A stretch of 64,000 bases of DNA from Pseudarthrobacter naphthalenicus (GCF_029076445.1 NZ_JARESG010000003.1:124001-188000); one strand, 5' to 3'; counted from the stretch's first letter, positions 53,251 through 62,297 are shown. Translations and numbers: made by a program. The notes: generated by a model not told the origin, from the sequence alone.

Positions 53251-55968
53251 TCAGTGTGCCGTGCCGAACGGATTGTAGGTTCGGGTTCCCTCGGTAATGT
53301 CCTTGTTGAGCTGAGTGAGCCGCCGGACAATCTCTTGGGCATCCTGCGCTGTGGACTTCGGCCAGCCATAACATGCGGCCACTGCTTCATCCAGCTGCTT
53401 GTGCAGCTTCTTCAGGTCCGCGTAGCCGCCGTCGTCCATGAGGTTGTAGAGCTTGGTTAGTCCGAAGTTCTCCGCCTTGCAGATCTCCTGCCGGCGTGCG
53501 ACGACGGCCCGGCTGAGTTCCGCGACAGCCTCGCGTTGCGCCGGGGTGACCGGGTCCGGCCAGGGAAAGGTTTCGAAGACGGACGTTGGGGTGTAGCGGA
53601 GGCGCGTCTCGAGGGTGGACGAGCGGTGCCAGGCCCAGGCGTCGTGCGCCTTGGAGAGGAGGATGCCCATGGAGTAGTCATCGTCGAAGGCAAAAACATT
53701 CGTGGCATTGCTGGCCAATGTCCGAGGCTCGCACCAAATGACCTCCAGGCGTTTCGCGTGCCCGGCCACGGCGCCGTAACGTGGCAGTCCAAACAGGGCA
53801 CCTCTCATTGCAGTCCTCGGCTCTGCGAAGATCCACCACTTTTCGCGGTAGGACTTCCGGTTGTTCTTTTCTCGCTCCGGCTTCACGTCCCGTCGGACAA
53901 TAGCTAAGGGGGCTTTGTAGGGTAAGCACTTCTCCAGCGGCCGCAGTCCAAAGTCGATGGCCCATCGGGATGGGCCTTGTGTTGGGGAATCCGTGATGTC
54001 GCTGGCCGTGAGGTACGGACGAACAACGTCGGCATTCAACTCATCAGCCCTCAACAGCATCTCCGCAGTTGCATCGTCGATGATCAGCCCCTTCGCTTTC
54101 GGACTGGGACCTTCAAAGCAGCGATTTTTGTTCGCCGTCAGCGGTTGCGGTGCCCAGCCGTTCGGGTCCTCGTCGCGGAGGGACGGATTGATGGCGGTGA
54201 CCGGCACCCCATCGAGCATGAACTCGGTGGGTGCCATGTCCGGCGCGTTGACCCAGTTCACGATGCTGACGTGGACCTTCGCTTCGCCTGGCCATTTCTG
54301 GCTGGAAACAGCATCCGTGATGACGCCGCCGTTGGCCAGGACGTATTCCAGCGAAGCCGAGCGGCCAAGGTTCTGCGAGATGGAGTTGGTACCAACCAGC
54401 CCTGCCCGCTGCCCCGGCTTCAGCTGATCCTGCGCCTTACGGAACCAGTAGACGCACAAGTCCTTAATACCCACGCCGAACTGTTTCTTGAGCCAGCCGA
54501 GGTAATCGTCGCCCAGGGACCGACGAAGCAAAGACGCCCCCAGGAACGGCGGGTTGCCGATGATCGCGTCCACCTCCGGCCACTCAGCAGCCAGCGCGTC
54601 GGCCCGGCGGATCGAAGACATGTCCACCAGGGGCAGTGGATCCTCGGCGGCGCCGAAGCGGTCGATCATCTGGCGCTGGCCCATCCACAGCGTCAGCCGG
54701 GCGATCAGCACGGCGATGCCTTCGATGTCGATGCCGTGCAGGTTGTTCAACGGGTAGTAGGGCAGCGGACCAGCAGGCGCCGGCACTCCGGTGGCGTGCG
54801 CCGTCGTCGTAATTCTTTCCTTCAGCTCCTGTTCCAGGCCGCGCAGTTCGCGGTAGGCGACGTAAAGGAAGTTGCCGCAGCCGCAACTCGGATCCAGGAC
54901 CTTGAACGCGCACAACTCGTCCAGCAGCGCCACGCCGCCGGCCACGCAGGACACGGCGTCGATCCGTTCGCGCCAGGGCCTGATGATGGTGGGCGTGACG
55001 ATCTTCATGATGTCTGCCTCGTGCGTGTAGTGGGCGCCGAGTTCCGCCCGGCGGTCCTCACCGAGGACGCCCTCCATCAGAGAGCCAAAAATGGTGGGGT
55101 CCACCTGCCGCCAGTCGAATTCGGCGGCCTGGTCCAGCATCTTCAGCTCGTCGGTGGTGAGGTCCACTTCAGCGGCTTCCAGGAAGAGTGAGCCGTTGAC
55201 GTAGCGCGTGCCGCGCAGTTCGCCCTTCCGGTTTTGCGCGCCTTTTTGGTTCAGCACACGGAACAGGAAGCCGATTTCCTTGGCGGAATTGGGCTCGCTC
55301 TCGTGGAGGAGGCGCTTGACGATGGTCTGCAGCGGGTAGCCATCCAGCATGCCCAGGTCCTCGGCGAAGAGGCACCACACGGACTGCAGGACAAAGCGCT
55401 GGATTTCATCGATGGGCGCTGCGCTGCGATCCGCCAGCGACAGGTAGAGCGTGGCGATGTGCTTGGCCGCGTCCTTGCTCATGGCCCGGTGGTGTTCGGC
55501 AAAAACCGGGTCCAAAGTGGTGTCGGCCAGGAACAGCAGGGAGTCGTATTTGTCCGGCAGGTCCTTGAGCGGGACGGTCAACCGCGGCTTGGTGGGGAAG
55601 CGGCCGGGCTCCCAAATCTCGAATTCGTGGAAGTTGCAGATCACCACGAAGCGGGCGGCCGGGATGTCCGCTGACTCGTCCGAGGACTCCTGCCAGTACC
55701 GGTGGATCTGGTCCCGTGCCGATTCGACCTTGATGCCGGGTTTCTTCATCTCCACGATCAGCGTGCCGGGCCAGTGGAGGTCCATGAAGCCGGCGCTGGA
55801 TTTGAAATCTTCGAAGACGGCACCGGAGGTCTGGCGGTTGGAGCCGTAGCACTCAAAGAGTTCGTTCAGGAAGGTCTGGGCTTCAGCTTTTTCGCTGCCA
55901 CCGTAGGTCCCCCACTTGGCCGCAAACTTGACCAGTGCTGCCCTGATTTCCTCGCCACTGCGCGCCAA
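53251..55968 (-). CDS. MmeI-like type II restriction-modification enzyme (single chain)
   Basis: 905 residues. An N-terminal PD-(D/E)xK nuclease site fits D63-x9-E73-x-K75 (DLHWPGTLIVEMK), the spacing of MmeI-type enzymes. A helical linker leads to an N6-adenine methyltransferase domain with LDPSCGCGNFL (Asp359) and the catalytic NPPF (472-475). The C-terminal part (about 600-850) should hold the target recognition domain. Such enzymes methylate and cut with one polypeptide, so no partner gene is needed. It fits a phage-defence role. Normal length for the family. Confidence 0.9.
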   Translation of the reverse strand: MARSGEEIRAALVKFAAKWGTYGGSEKAEAQTFLNELFECYGSNRQTSGAVFEDFKSSAGFMDLHWPGTLIVEMKKPGIKVESARDQIHRYWQESSDESADIPAARFVVICNFHEFEIWEPGRFPTKPRLTVPLKDLPDKYDSLLFLADTTLDPVFAEHHRAMSKDAAKHIATLYLSLADRSAAPIDEIQRFVLQSVWCLFAEDLGMLDGYPLQTIVKRLLHESEPNSAKEIGFLFRVLNQKGAQNRKGELRGTRYVNGSLFLEAAEVDLTTDELKMLDQAAEFDWRQVDPTIFGSLMEGVLGEDRRAELGAHYTHEADIMKIVTPTIIRPWRERIDAVSCVAGGVALLDELCAFKVLDPSCGCGNFLYVAYRELRGLEQELKERITTTAHATGVPAPAGPLPYYPLNNLHGIDIEGIAVLIARLTLWMGQRQMIDRFGAAEDPLPLVDMSSIRRADALAAEWPEVDAIIGNPPFLGASLLRRSLGDDYLGWLKKQFGVGIKDLCVYWFRKAQDQLKPGQRAGLVGTNSISQNLGRSASLEYVLANGGVITDAVSSQKWPGEAKVHVSIVNWVNAPDMAPTEFMLDGVPVTAINPSLRDEDPNGWAPQPLTANKNRCFEGPSPKAKGLIIDDATAEMLLRADELNADVVRPYLTASDITDSPTQGPSRWAIDFGLRPLEKCLPYKAPLAIVRRDVKPEREKNNRKSYREKWWIFAEPRTAMRGALFGLPRYGAVAGHAKRLEVIWCEPRTLASNATNVFAFDDDYSMGILLSKAHDAWAWHRSSTLETRLRYTPTSVFETFPWPDPVTPAQREAVAELSRAVVARRQEICKAENFGLTKLYNLMDDGGYADLKKLHKQLDEAVAACYGWPKSTAQDAQEIVRRLTQLNKDITEGTRTYNPFGTAH

Positions 55969-56027
55969 AACGCTCCCCCTGTATTCGCCGTCGTCCTGGC
56001 CTGCGGTGAGGCCTACTGGTGCTGAGG

Positions 56028-56285
56028 TTACAGCAGGCGCAGTGCTTCCTGGCGGTAATACGCGTCCTGCATGAGCCGCTTGCGGGTCTTTTCCAGGGCG
56101 TCGATGGCGTCGTCCAAGGCGAGCTTGGCGTTCACTTCCTCGTCCGCCTTGGCTGCCTGTACGCGCACCTTCTTGGCACGGCTGAGGGCATGCTCAATGT
56201 TCAGCAGTACATCGGAGACGCCGTTCATGACGAGTTCGTGAGCAGCTTCCTCATTGGAGCGCCGGGCACCGGTGTCGCTGGCCAT
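56028..56285 (-). CDS. Small helical protein of unknown function
   Basis: 85 residues from an ATG preceded by AGGAGG with 6-bp spacing. It is highly charged and predicted helical, with a coiled-coil-like pattern from about residue 35 (RAKKVRVQAAKADEEV) to the end (LMQDAYYRQEALRLL). It has no Cys, no signal peptide and no membrane segment. It starts 42 bp upstream of its stop's neighbour, the restriction gene, on the same strand. I recognise no family. Confidence 0.7.
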   Translation of the reverse strand: MASDTGARRSNEEAAHELVMNGVSDVLLNIEHALSRAKKVRVQAAKADEEVNAKLALDDAIDALEKTRKRLMQDAYYRQEALRLL

Positions 56286-56632
56286 GTATTGCCTCCTGGA
56301 ATCGCGTGGCGGGTGCTGGTGATCGCCTGACGCTTGCGTTTAAGGCTAGCCCACTCGGCTCTTCGGCGTGGGCGATATCCACAGAAACCTGACGTGCGTC
56401 CTGTCGGTGCCGCAGTTTTCCACATAGCAGCGCCCCGACTTCCCTGCACGAATTGCGGCGCCTAGCCTAGAGTCAAGCGCGAATCGCCTATCCGCTCCAG
56501 ATGCACTAAGATATTGAAGTCTGTGCTGCGCCCTGCCTCCGTTCCGTTGGCCGGGCATGCATGGCAATCGCAAATGAACCTCCTGTTACGGAAATGCCGT
56601 AACCGCTTAGCCCAAAGGAGGTGGGTTCACAT
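56286..56632 (+). promoter_or_regulatory. rpsF upstream region with candidate S6:S18 RNA leader
   Basis: No gene is seen in these 347 bp. Near the rpsF start, CCTCCT (56579-56584) is fully complementary to the Shine-Dalgarno AGGAGG (56616-56621). Between them lies a perfect hairpin GTTACGG (56585-56591), loop AAATG and CCGTAAC (56597-56603). This would form a nested stem that masks the rpsF ribosome binding site, like the known S6:S18-binding leaders. Confidence 0.6.
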
Positions 56633-56938
56633 ATGCGTCCTTACGAATTGATGGTAATCATCGACCCCGAGGTCGAAGAGCGTACCGTTGAGCCGTCGCT
56701 TCAGAAGTTCCTGAACGTCATCACAAACGATGGTGGAACCATCGAAAAGGTTGACATCTGGGGCCGTCGCCGGCTGGCTTACGAAATCAAGAAGAAGTCT
56801 GAAGGTATCTACGCCGTGGTGAACTTCACCGCCAAGCCGGAAACCGCCAAGGAACTTGACCGCCAGCTGTCTCTTAACGAGACCATCATGCGCACCAAGA
56901 TCACCCGCCCCGAAGAGCAGAAGGTTGTTGCTGAGTAA
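56633..56938 (+). CDS. rpsF: 30S ribosomal protein S6
   Basis: 101 residues beginning [20 protein letters not shown], standard S6. The ATG at 56633 is chosen over a GTG at 56621 because the AGGAGG ribosome binding site (56616-56621) is spaced 10 bp before it and overlaps that GTG. It is first in the conserved rpsF-ssb-rpsR-rplI operon. A possible autoregulatory leader precedes it. Confidence 0.97.
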   Translation: MRPYELMVIIDPEVEERTVEPSLQKFLNVITNDGGTIEKVDIWGRRRLAYEIKKKSEGIYAVVNFTAKPETAKELDRQLSLNETIMRTKITRPEEQKVVAE

Positions 56939-57011
56939 TTTCAGCTTCGATTTTCATTCTTCACACCGCAGGATCGAACTCTTCATCCAAGATCGAACAA
57001 GGAGGCAGTAG

Positions 57012-57587
57012 ATGGCAGGCGAAACCACCATTACGGTCATCGGTAACCTCACCAATGACCCGGAATTGCGGTTCACACCGTCAGGTTCGGCAGTAGCGAA
57101 CTTCACCATCGCTTCCACCCCACGCACCTTTGACCGCCAGTCCAACGAGTGGAAGGACGGGGAAACCCTGTTCCTCCGCGCTGCGGTATGGCGTGAAGCA
57201 GCCGAGAACGTCGCCGAGTCCCTGACCAAGGGCATGCGCGTGATTGTTTCCGGCCGTTTGAAGAGCCGTTCCTATGAAACAAAAGAAGGCGAAAAGCGCA
57301 CCGTTATTGAGCTCGAAGTCGATGAAATCGGCCCGAGCCTGCGTTACGCCAATGCCAAGGTCAACCGAACCCAGCGCTCCGGCGCCGGGGGTGCCGGAAG
57401 CGGCGCACAGGGCGGCTTCGGCGGCGGCAACAGCGGCGGCGGCTTCGGGGGAGGCAACTCTGGTGGAAACCAGGGCGGCAACTCCGGCGGCAACCAGCAG
57501 GCTGCACAGGAAGATCCTTGGGCAACGCCTGGTGTCTCCAATGCAGGCGGCTGGGGCAACGGCCCCGACTCTGAACCTCCCTTCTAA
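57012..57587 (+). CDS. ssb: Single-stranded DNA-binding protein
   Basis: 191 residues. An OB-fold (1-115) begins [20 protein letters not shown] and is followed by a Gly/Gln/Asn-rich disordered tail that ends SEPPF in place of the usual acidic DDIPF, a modest variant of the C-terminal tip that recruits replication partners. AAGGAGG precedes the ATG. Operonic with rpsF and rpsR. Confidence 0.97.
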   Translation: MAGETTITVIGNLTNDPELRFTPSGSAVANFTIASTPRTFDRQSNEWKDGETLFLRAAVWREAAENVAESLTKGMRVIVSGRLKSRSYETKEGEKRTVIELEVDEIGPSLRYANAKVNRTQRSGAGGAGSGAQGGFGGGNSGGGFGGGNSGGNQGGNSGGNQQAAQEDPWATPGVSNAGGWGNGPDSEPPF

Positions 57588-57666
57588 ACCAAACTCCAGG
57601 CCCGACGCCGGGACCGCCCGGGTGCCGCAACGCACCAGGTGACTGCCGCCGTCGGACCACCACCAT

Positions 57667-57688
57667 CCCGTGGATCAACATCCACGGG
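57667..57688 (+). promoter_or_regulatory. Hairpin between ssb and rpsR
   Basis: Perfect 9-bp inverted repeat CCCGTGGAT (57667-57675) and ATCCACGGG (57680-57688) with loop CAAC, just upstream of the rpsR ribosome binding site. No T run follows, so it is more likely an RNA stability, processing or translational control element than a terminator. Confidence 0.55.
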
Positions 57689-57711
57689 CTCCAAAGAATA
57701 GGAGCTCCACG

Positions 57712-57951
57712 ATGGCTAAGGCTGAACTCCGTAAGCCCAAACCAAAGTCCAACCCCTTGAAGGCCGCTGACATCACTGTCATCGACTACAAGGACGTAGC
57801 ATTGCTGCGCAAGTTCATCTCCGACCGCGGAAAGATCCGCGCCCGTCGCGTCACTGGCGTCACGGTGCAGGAACAGCGCAAGATCGCCCAGGCAATCAAG
57901 AACGCCCGCGAAGTTGCTCTGCTGCCCTACTCCGGCGCTGGCCGCGGCTAA
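57712..57951 (+). CDS. rpsR: 30S ribosomal protein S18
   Basis: 79 residues beginning [20 protein letters not shown], with the conserved core [20 protein letters not shown]. It lacks the zinc-binding cysteines found in many S18 proteins (including the mycobacterial operon copy), so it is the cysteine-free form. The ATG at 57712 is chosen for family length. Partner of S6 in the 30S platform and in the predicted leader control. Confidence 0.97.
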   Translation: MAKAELRKPKPKSNPLKAADITVIDYKDVALLRKFISDRGKIRARRVTGVTVQEQRKIAQAIKNAREVALLPYSGAGRG

Positions 57952-57968
57952 GGAAGGGACTGACTAAC

Positions 57969-58421
57969 ATGGCAAAGCTCATTCTGACCCACGAAGTAAC
58001 CGGTCTCGGTGCCGCTGGCGACGTTGTCGAGGTCAAGGACGGTTACGCACGTAACTACCTGCTGCCCCGCAACTTCGCCCTGACCTGGTCGAAGGGTGGC
58101 GAGAAGCAGGTTGAGTCCATCAAGGCTGCCCGTGCCGCCCGCGAGCACGCTTCCCTGGAAGATGCTCAGAAGCAGGCCGCTGCACTCTCCGCCAAGCCGG
58201 TCAAGCTCGTCGTCAAGGCTGGCGAGACCGGACGCCTGTTCGGCACCGTCAAGCAGGCCGACGTGGCCGACGCTGTTGAGGCTGCTGGCCTTGGCAAAAT
58301 CGACAAGCGCAAGGTTGAACTGCCGGCACACATCAAGTCGGTTGGTTCCTACCAGGCAAACGTTCGTCTCCACGAGGACGTTTCCGCTGTGATCGAACTC
58401 GACGTAGTCAGCGGCAAGTAG
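57969..58421 (+). CDS. rplI: 50S ribosomal protein L9
   Basis: 150 residues beginning [20 protein letters not shown], with the N-terminal domain motif [16 protein letters not shown], a long connecting helix and a C-terminal domain. Standard length. Last gene of the operon; a GC-rich hairpin with T run follows. Confidence 0.98.
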   Translation: MAKLILTHEVTGLGAAGDVVEVKDGYARNYLLPRNFALTWSKGGEKQVESIKAARAAREHASLEDAQKQAAALSAKPVKLVVKAGETGRLFGTVKQADVADAVEAAGLGKIDKRKVELPAHIKSVGSYQANVRLHEDVSAVIELDVVSGK

Positions 58422-58455
58422 CCTTTCCGGCTACGCGTTCCTGAACTGCTGGAAA

Positions 58456-58488
58456 CCCCCGCTGCCCTCACCGGCGGCGGGGGTTTTT
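58456..58488 (+). terminator. Intrinsic terminator of the rpsF-rplI operon
   Basis: Stem CCCCCGC (58456-58462) and GCGGGGG (58477-58483), loop of about 14 bases, then TTTTT at 58484-58488. It lies 34 bp after the rplI stop. The AAA before the left arm extends pairing with the T run. Confidence 0.85.
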
Positions 58489-58500
58489 GCGTGCCACCTC

Positions 58501-58923
58501 TCAGGCTCTGTGAAGGACCGTGGTCACGTGCCGGTAGCCGGTGCGGATCAGTTCGGCCAGCACAGCCTCGTTGATGTCGTCCAGCTTGTTCACGTACAGG
58601 CAGCCTGCGCCCGTCCTGTACTTTCCCAGCCGGGCCAGCAGAGCCGCAGCCTCGGGCGCGGACGTCAGCCCGTACAGCGAGAGGCTCGCCTTCCTGGGGG
58701 AGAAGCCCACCGCCGCGGCGTCGCCCTCCCTGCCGGTCGCGTACGTGTAGTGGTACTGACCGAATCCCACTATGGTCGGCCCCCACATTTGAGGCTCTTG
58801 ACCGGTGATGTCCTGCATCATTTCCAACAGCCGCAGGCCGTCCCGGTGCCGGACAGGATGCTCCACTGCGGCGAGGAACCCGTCCACTGACGCGCCGGTC
58901 AGCTGGGTTTTGTTCTCAGTCAT
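58501..58923 (-). CDS. DUF1801 family protein
   Basis: 140 residues beginning MTENKTQLTGASVDGFLAAV, with the family segments MWGPTIVGFGQYHYTYATG and RLGKYRTGAGCLYVNKLDDI. Function unknown; soluble alpha/beta protein. The ATG at 58923 gives normal length. It converges with the rpsF operon at the terminator and is divergent from the PhzF gene. Confidence 0.9.
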   Translation of the reverse strand: MTENKTQLTGASVDGFLAAVEHPVRHRDGLRLLEMMQDITGQEPQMWGPTIVGFGQYHYTYATGREGDAAAVGFSPRKASLSLYGLTSAPEAAALLARLGKYRTGAGCLYVNKLDDINEAVLAELIRTGYRHVTTVLHRA

Positions 58924-58988
58924 GAGGGAAGTCTGCCAGAGCCCGGCCCACCTGTCCGGCCCGCCTTCGGGGGTGATAACCTGCGGCG

Positions 58989-59849
58989 GTGAGCCAGAAC
59001 CCTTCCCCATCGCCCCGCCGTCGTCCGTTCACCCAGATGGATGTGTTCACGGACGAACCTTACCGGGGCAACCCGCTGGCGGTAGTTGTTGAAGCCGCAG
59101 ACCTCACTGCCGGGCAGATGCAGCAGTTCGCCAACTGGACCAACCTTTCGGAAACCACCTTCCTGCTGCCGCCCACGCATCCGGAGGCCGACTACCGGGT
59201 CCGCATTTTCACTGCGCACGAGGAGTTTCCCTTTGCGGGCCACCCCACGCTGGGCTCGGCGCAGGCGTGGCTGGATGCCGGCGGAATCCCGAAGCAGGAC
59301 GGCGTGCTTGTCCAGGAGTGCGGGGCCGGCCTGGTGCGGGTAAAGCGCGACGACGGACGGTTGGCATTCGCGGCGCCGCCACTGACGCGCTTCGGGCCGG
59401 TGGCCGAAGAAGACATGGCACAGATCGCGGACGGACTGCGGCTGCCCCGGCACGCGCTGCTGGACGGCTCCTGGCTGGTTAACGGTCCGAACTGGATCGG
59501 AGTGCTCCTGGCGTCCGCCGCGCAGGTAATGGGTATCAGACCGGACTTCTCCGCCCTGGGGGACCTTAACGTCGGCGTGATCGGCCCCCACGCCCCGGAT
59601 GCGGAGGTGGATTTCGAGGTCCGCACTTTCATTCCCGGCGACGCAGCAGTTGAGGATCCGGTCACGGGCAGCTTCAACGCCGGCGCCGCGCAATGGCTGA
59701 TCGGCAGCGGCCGCGCGCCGTCGTCGTATGTGGCCGCGCAGGGGACGATGCTGGGGCGGGCGGGACGGATCCACGTGGACGCCGTGGGCGGCGACACCTG
59801 GGTGGGCGGCCGTTCCGCTGCGCGCATCGGTGGAACGGTCGTGCTGTAG
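58989..59849 (+). CDS. PhzF family isomerase
   Basis: 286 residues of the PhzF fold, two similar halves. The motifs VFTDEPYRGNPLAVVV, the catalytic Glu in NLSETTFLLPP, EEFPFAGHPTLGSA and the C-terminal EDPVTGSFNAGAAQWL are typical. Starts GTG with a basic N-terminus. No phenazine genes are nearby, so it is one of the general-purpose members of unknown substrate. Confidence 0.93.
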   Translation: MSQNPSPSPRRRPFTQMDVFTDEPYRGNPLAVVVEAADLTAGQMQQFANWTNLSETTFLLPPTHPEADYRVRIFTAHEEFPFAGHPTLGSAQAWLDAGGIPKQDGVLVQECGAGLVRVKRDDGRLAFAAPPLTRFGPVAEEDMAQIADGLRLPRHALLDGSWLVNGPNWIGVLLASAAQVMGIRPDFSALGDLNVGVIGPHAPDAEVDFEVRTFIPGDAAVEDPVTGSFNAGAAQWLIGSGRAPSSYVAAQGTMLGRAGRIHVDAVGGDTWVGGRSAARIGGTVVL

Positions 59850-59931
59850 CCGGAATAAATGCGGGAGGTCTCCGGTTATCCAGATACATGCAAACACATC
59901 TAGCCTTGCGTGAACCGAACCTGAGGAGTCC

Positions 59932-60561
59932 ATGGTGGAAACCCGCCGCATTACCGTACTGACTGCCGGCCTGGGCGTGCCGTCCTCCAGCCGGCTGCTC
60001 GCTGACCAGCTCGCCGCTGCCGCAGAGCACGCACTTACTGATGCCGGCTACCAGGTAAAGGTGGACGTGGTTGAGCTTCGTGATCTCGCGGTGGATATCG
60101 CCAACAATTTCGTCACCGGCTACGCGGCTCCACGACTCGCCGACGTCATCGCCGGCGTGGAAGCTTCGGACGGCATCATCGCGGTGAGCCCCGTCTTCAG
60201 CGCGTCCTACAGCGGTCTGTTCAAATCCCTTATTGACGTCCTGGACCCCAAGTCCCTGGAGGGCAAGGCTGTCCTGCTGGGGGCCACCGGCGGCACCGAC
60301 CGTCACCAAATGGTTCTGGAGTACGCCATGCGGCCGCTGTTCAGCTACCTTCGCACCCGAATGACCGCCACTGCGGTATTTGCCGGACCCCAGGACTGGG
60401 GTAACACCGACGACGGCGCCTCGCCCCTCTCCGACAGGGTGCGGCGGGCAGCGTCAGAGTTCGCCGCGCTCCTGAAGGGTGCGCAGCCGGACCGGAGCCC
60501 GGCGCTGGCCGAGTCCCTGCCGTTTGAGCAGCTGCTGGCCGGCATCTCCGGCGGAAGGTAG
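59932..60561 (+). CDS. NADPH-dependent FMN reductase
   Basis: 209-residue flavodoxin-like protein. The N-terminal loop ITVLTAGLGVPSSSRLLADQ is the FMN phosphate-binding region, followed by GIIAVSPVFSASYSGLFKSL and LLGATGGTDRHQMVLEYAMR, as in the CE1759-type FMN reductases. GAGG lies upstream of the ATG. Substrate unknown. Confidence 0.9.
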   Translation: MVETRRITVLTAGLGVPSSSRLLADQLAAAAEHALTDAGYQVKVDVVELRDLAVDIANNFVTGYAAPRLADVIAGVEASDGIIAVSPVFSASYSGLFKSLIDVLDPKSLEGKAVLLGATGGTDRHQMVLEYAMRPLFSYLRTRMTATAVFAGPQDWGNTDDGASPLSDRVRRAASEFAALLKGAQPDRSPALAESLPFEQLLAGISGGR

Positions 60562-60585
60562 CAGCTGCCCGCGCCGTGCCGACGC

Positions 60586-61155
60586 CTAATCGTCCAGGAG
60601 GGCGATGAACTCGCGGGCCTGCTTCATCGAGATGTCAGAGTGCTTGGTCAGCGCCGTGGCCGCACCCTCAATATCGCCACTGCGAGCCAGCGTGCGGATC
60701 CGCCCGTAGATTTCGTCGTTAAGCATGTTGCTGCTGACCTCCCGCGTGACGTCGCCCTTGCTGGCAATGGCGCGGTACCGGTACGGGAACCGCTGAGGGG
60801 TATCGTCGTCGGCTTCAACGTCTTCAGCCTCCGCCTGGGGGCCGCGGAAGGGCTGGGGATGGGCGGCCAGCGCCCCGACAGCGTCCCGGGCGGCCCTCAA
60901 GCCCTCCCCTGTGGACTCGTAGTAGAACTTGATGGCCGCCATCGCCTGCCCCTGTGCGATCAGGGCATACAGCTTCCGGTGCTGCTCCTCGTTTAGCTTG
61001 GCGGCAGCCAGGCGGGCCAGCTCGGACGCGTCCGGAGCGGGTGCTGTGGCGGCTTCCCTGGCGGCTGCCTGGCGCCTGCCGATTGCTTGGGCTGCCAAGG
61101 CGACGCCGCCGGCCACAACCGCGAGGATAATAACGGGGATCACGAGCGATTCCAT
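60586..61155 (-). CDS. Membrane-anchored protein with L7/L12 C-terminal-like modules
   Basis: 189 residues. One N-terminal membrane helix (MESLVIPVIILAVVAGGVAL) precedes a cytoplasmic region. Two segments resemble the ribosomal L7/L12 C-terminal pattern (a helix with a conserved Lys/Ala pattern then a second helix): near 60-100 (LIAQGQAMAAIKFYYESTGE) and at the end (DIEGAATALTKHSDISMKQA). It follows the upstream gene with a 2-bp gap. Family unknown to me; not a ribosomal protein. Confidence 0.7.
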   Translation of the reverse strand: MESLVIPVIILAVVAGGVALAAQAIGRRQAAAREAATAPAPDASELARLAAAKLNEEQHRKLYALIAQGQAMAAIKFYYESTGEGLRAARDAVGALAAHPQPFRGPQAEAEDVEADDDTPQRFPYRYRAIASKGDVTREVSSNMLNDEIYGRIRTLARSGDIEGAATALTKHSDISMKQAREFIALLDD

Positions 61156-61157
61156 TT

Positions 61158-61622
61158 CTAAAGCCGATCTACGTACTTCTTGGCGGTGGCCAGGTCGGTG
61201 TGGGTTGTTTGGCGCAGAAGCTTGATGGCCTGGAGCTTGTGCCCGTCACGGGCCATCGTCTGGAGCTGCATAACAAGCTGCGGATCGAACAGGCCACCGG
61301 GGAGCAAATGGCCGTGCGCTCCGGTGCCGGCTCCGGTAGAGGACCCGGTGCGGGCCTGCAGTGCGGCACGGGCGTGGTCCGCCTGCTGCGACTGCTGCTG
61401 TTCGTTCTGGCTTGGTCGGGTATTCGCTTCCAGCCGGGCGCGTACGGCGGTAGCCAGCCGCACCTGTTCCGCATAGTGGGCGGCGGAGCGCCTGGCGAGG
61501 TCCTGCTGGTACTTTTCGGCTTCCGAGATTCCGGTATCGCGCGGCCTGAGAGCCGTTGTGAGCGTCCACAGGACTGCCACCAGGATTCCGGCCGGCAGTA
61601 ACACCATCAGTATGTCGCCCAT
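61158..61622 (-). CDS. Membrane-anchored protein with L7/L12 C-terminal-like module
   Basis: 154 residues. An N-terminal membrane helix (MGDILMVLLPAGILVAVLWT) is followed by a charged Gln/Ala-rich linker and a C-terminal module DGHKLQAIKLLRQTTHTDLA ending TAKKYVDRL, close to the L7/L12 pattern KIxxIKxVRExTGLGLKEAK. It is the promoter-proximal partner of the previous gene. Function unknown; perhaps recruits translation factors to the membrane. Confidence 0.7.
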   Translation of the reverse strand: MGDILMVLLPAGILVAVLWTLTTALRPRDTGISEAEKYQQDLARRSAAHYAEQVRLATAVRARLEANTRPSQNEQQQSQQADHARAALQARTGSSTGAGTGAHGHLLPGGLFDPQLVMQLQTMARDGHKLQAIKLLRQTTHTDLATAKKYVDRL

Positions 61623-62297
61623 GCTTAGAGCTTATGCCAGATGGCCGTTATCCACAGCACATTCCTGAAGCTCCATACAGCGCCTGCGCCCCAAGGTCAA
61701 AACCTGAACCTTGTGTAATTTTCCTCACCCAGTGCGGGCTGGCGTGGAGCTCCGATACCACCCAAATACGCGGTGATTTCCACCGGCCGGCACCTCAGGC
61801 TGTGGATTAGCCTTTCCCCAAAGAATTTTTTCGTCCACATCCACCCGGAAGTGTTTCCGCAGTTCAGAGGCGTATAAGGCTGCAAAGTTTTTTTGTTTCC
61901 ACAGGTTCATGCACAGACTGTGCACAAGCTATGCCCTGTAGTGCACAGGTTATCCACAGGCTGCGGGGACGGTGGGCTTGGAGGCTGGGTCGCTGGCGGC
62001 TACCGTTGCGGGATACCTGTTGTTGGGGAGTGAAAAGAACGCGCCGCCAGCCGGTGGCACCGCTGCCAAGGGGTTCCTTTCCCGGGCCGGCACCTTCTGT
62101 GGATAACCTGTGGATTGTGGGGATAACTTCTGCGCGCCCGCGGGCTGACTCGCCGGTGGAGCGGCGCGGTCCACGTTTGTCAGTGGCCGCTGATACACCT
62201 GAAGGTACGCCATGCTGTTGAGGTTTAACAGCCCGGCTCCGCAGGACAAGATGACTTACGTGCCGCCTGCTGCGGCACACAATGGAGGACGGCAGCT
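61623..62297. promoter_or_regulatory. DnaA-box-rich region upstream of dnaB
   Basis: No gene in these 675 bp. Perfect DnaA boxes: TTATCCACA at 61648-61656 and 61950-61958 and TGTGGATAA at 62098-62106. Near matches: TGTGGATTA at 61801-61809, TGTGGATTG at 62109-62117 and GGGGATAA near 62119-62126. TTGTGTAATTTT and AATTTTTT stretches near 61710-61830 are A+T-rich. The region holds the dnaB promoter and may let DnaA influence dnaB expression. Confidence 0.65.
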
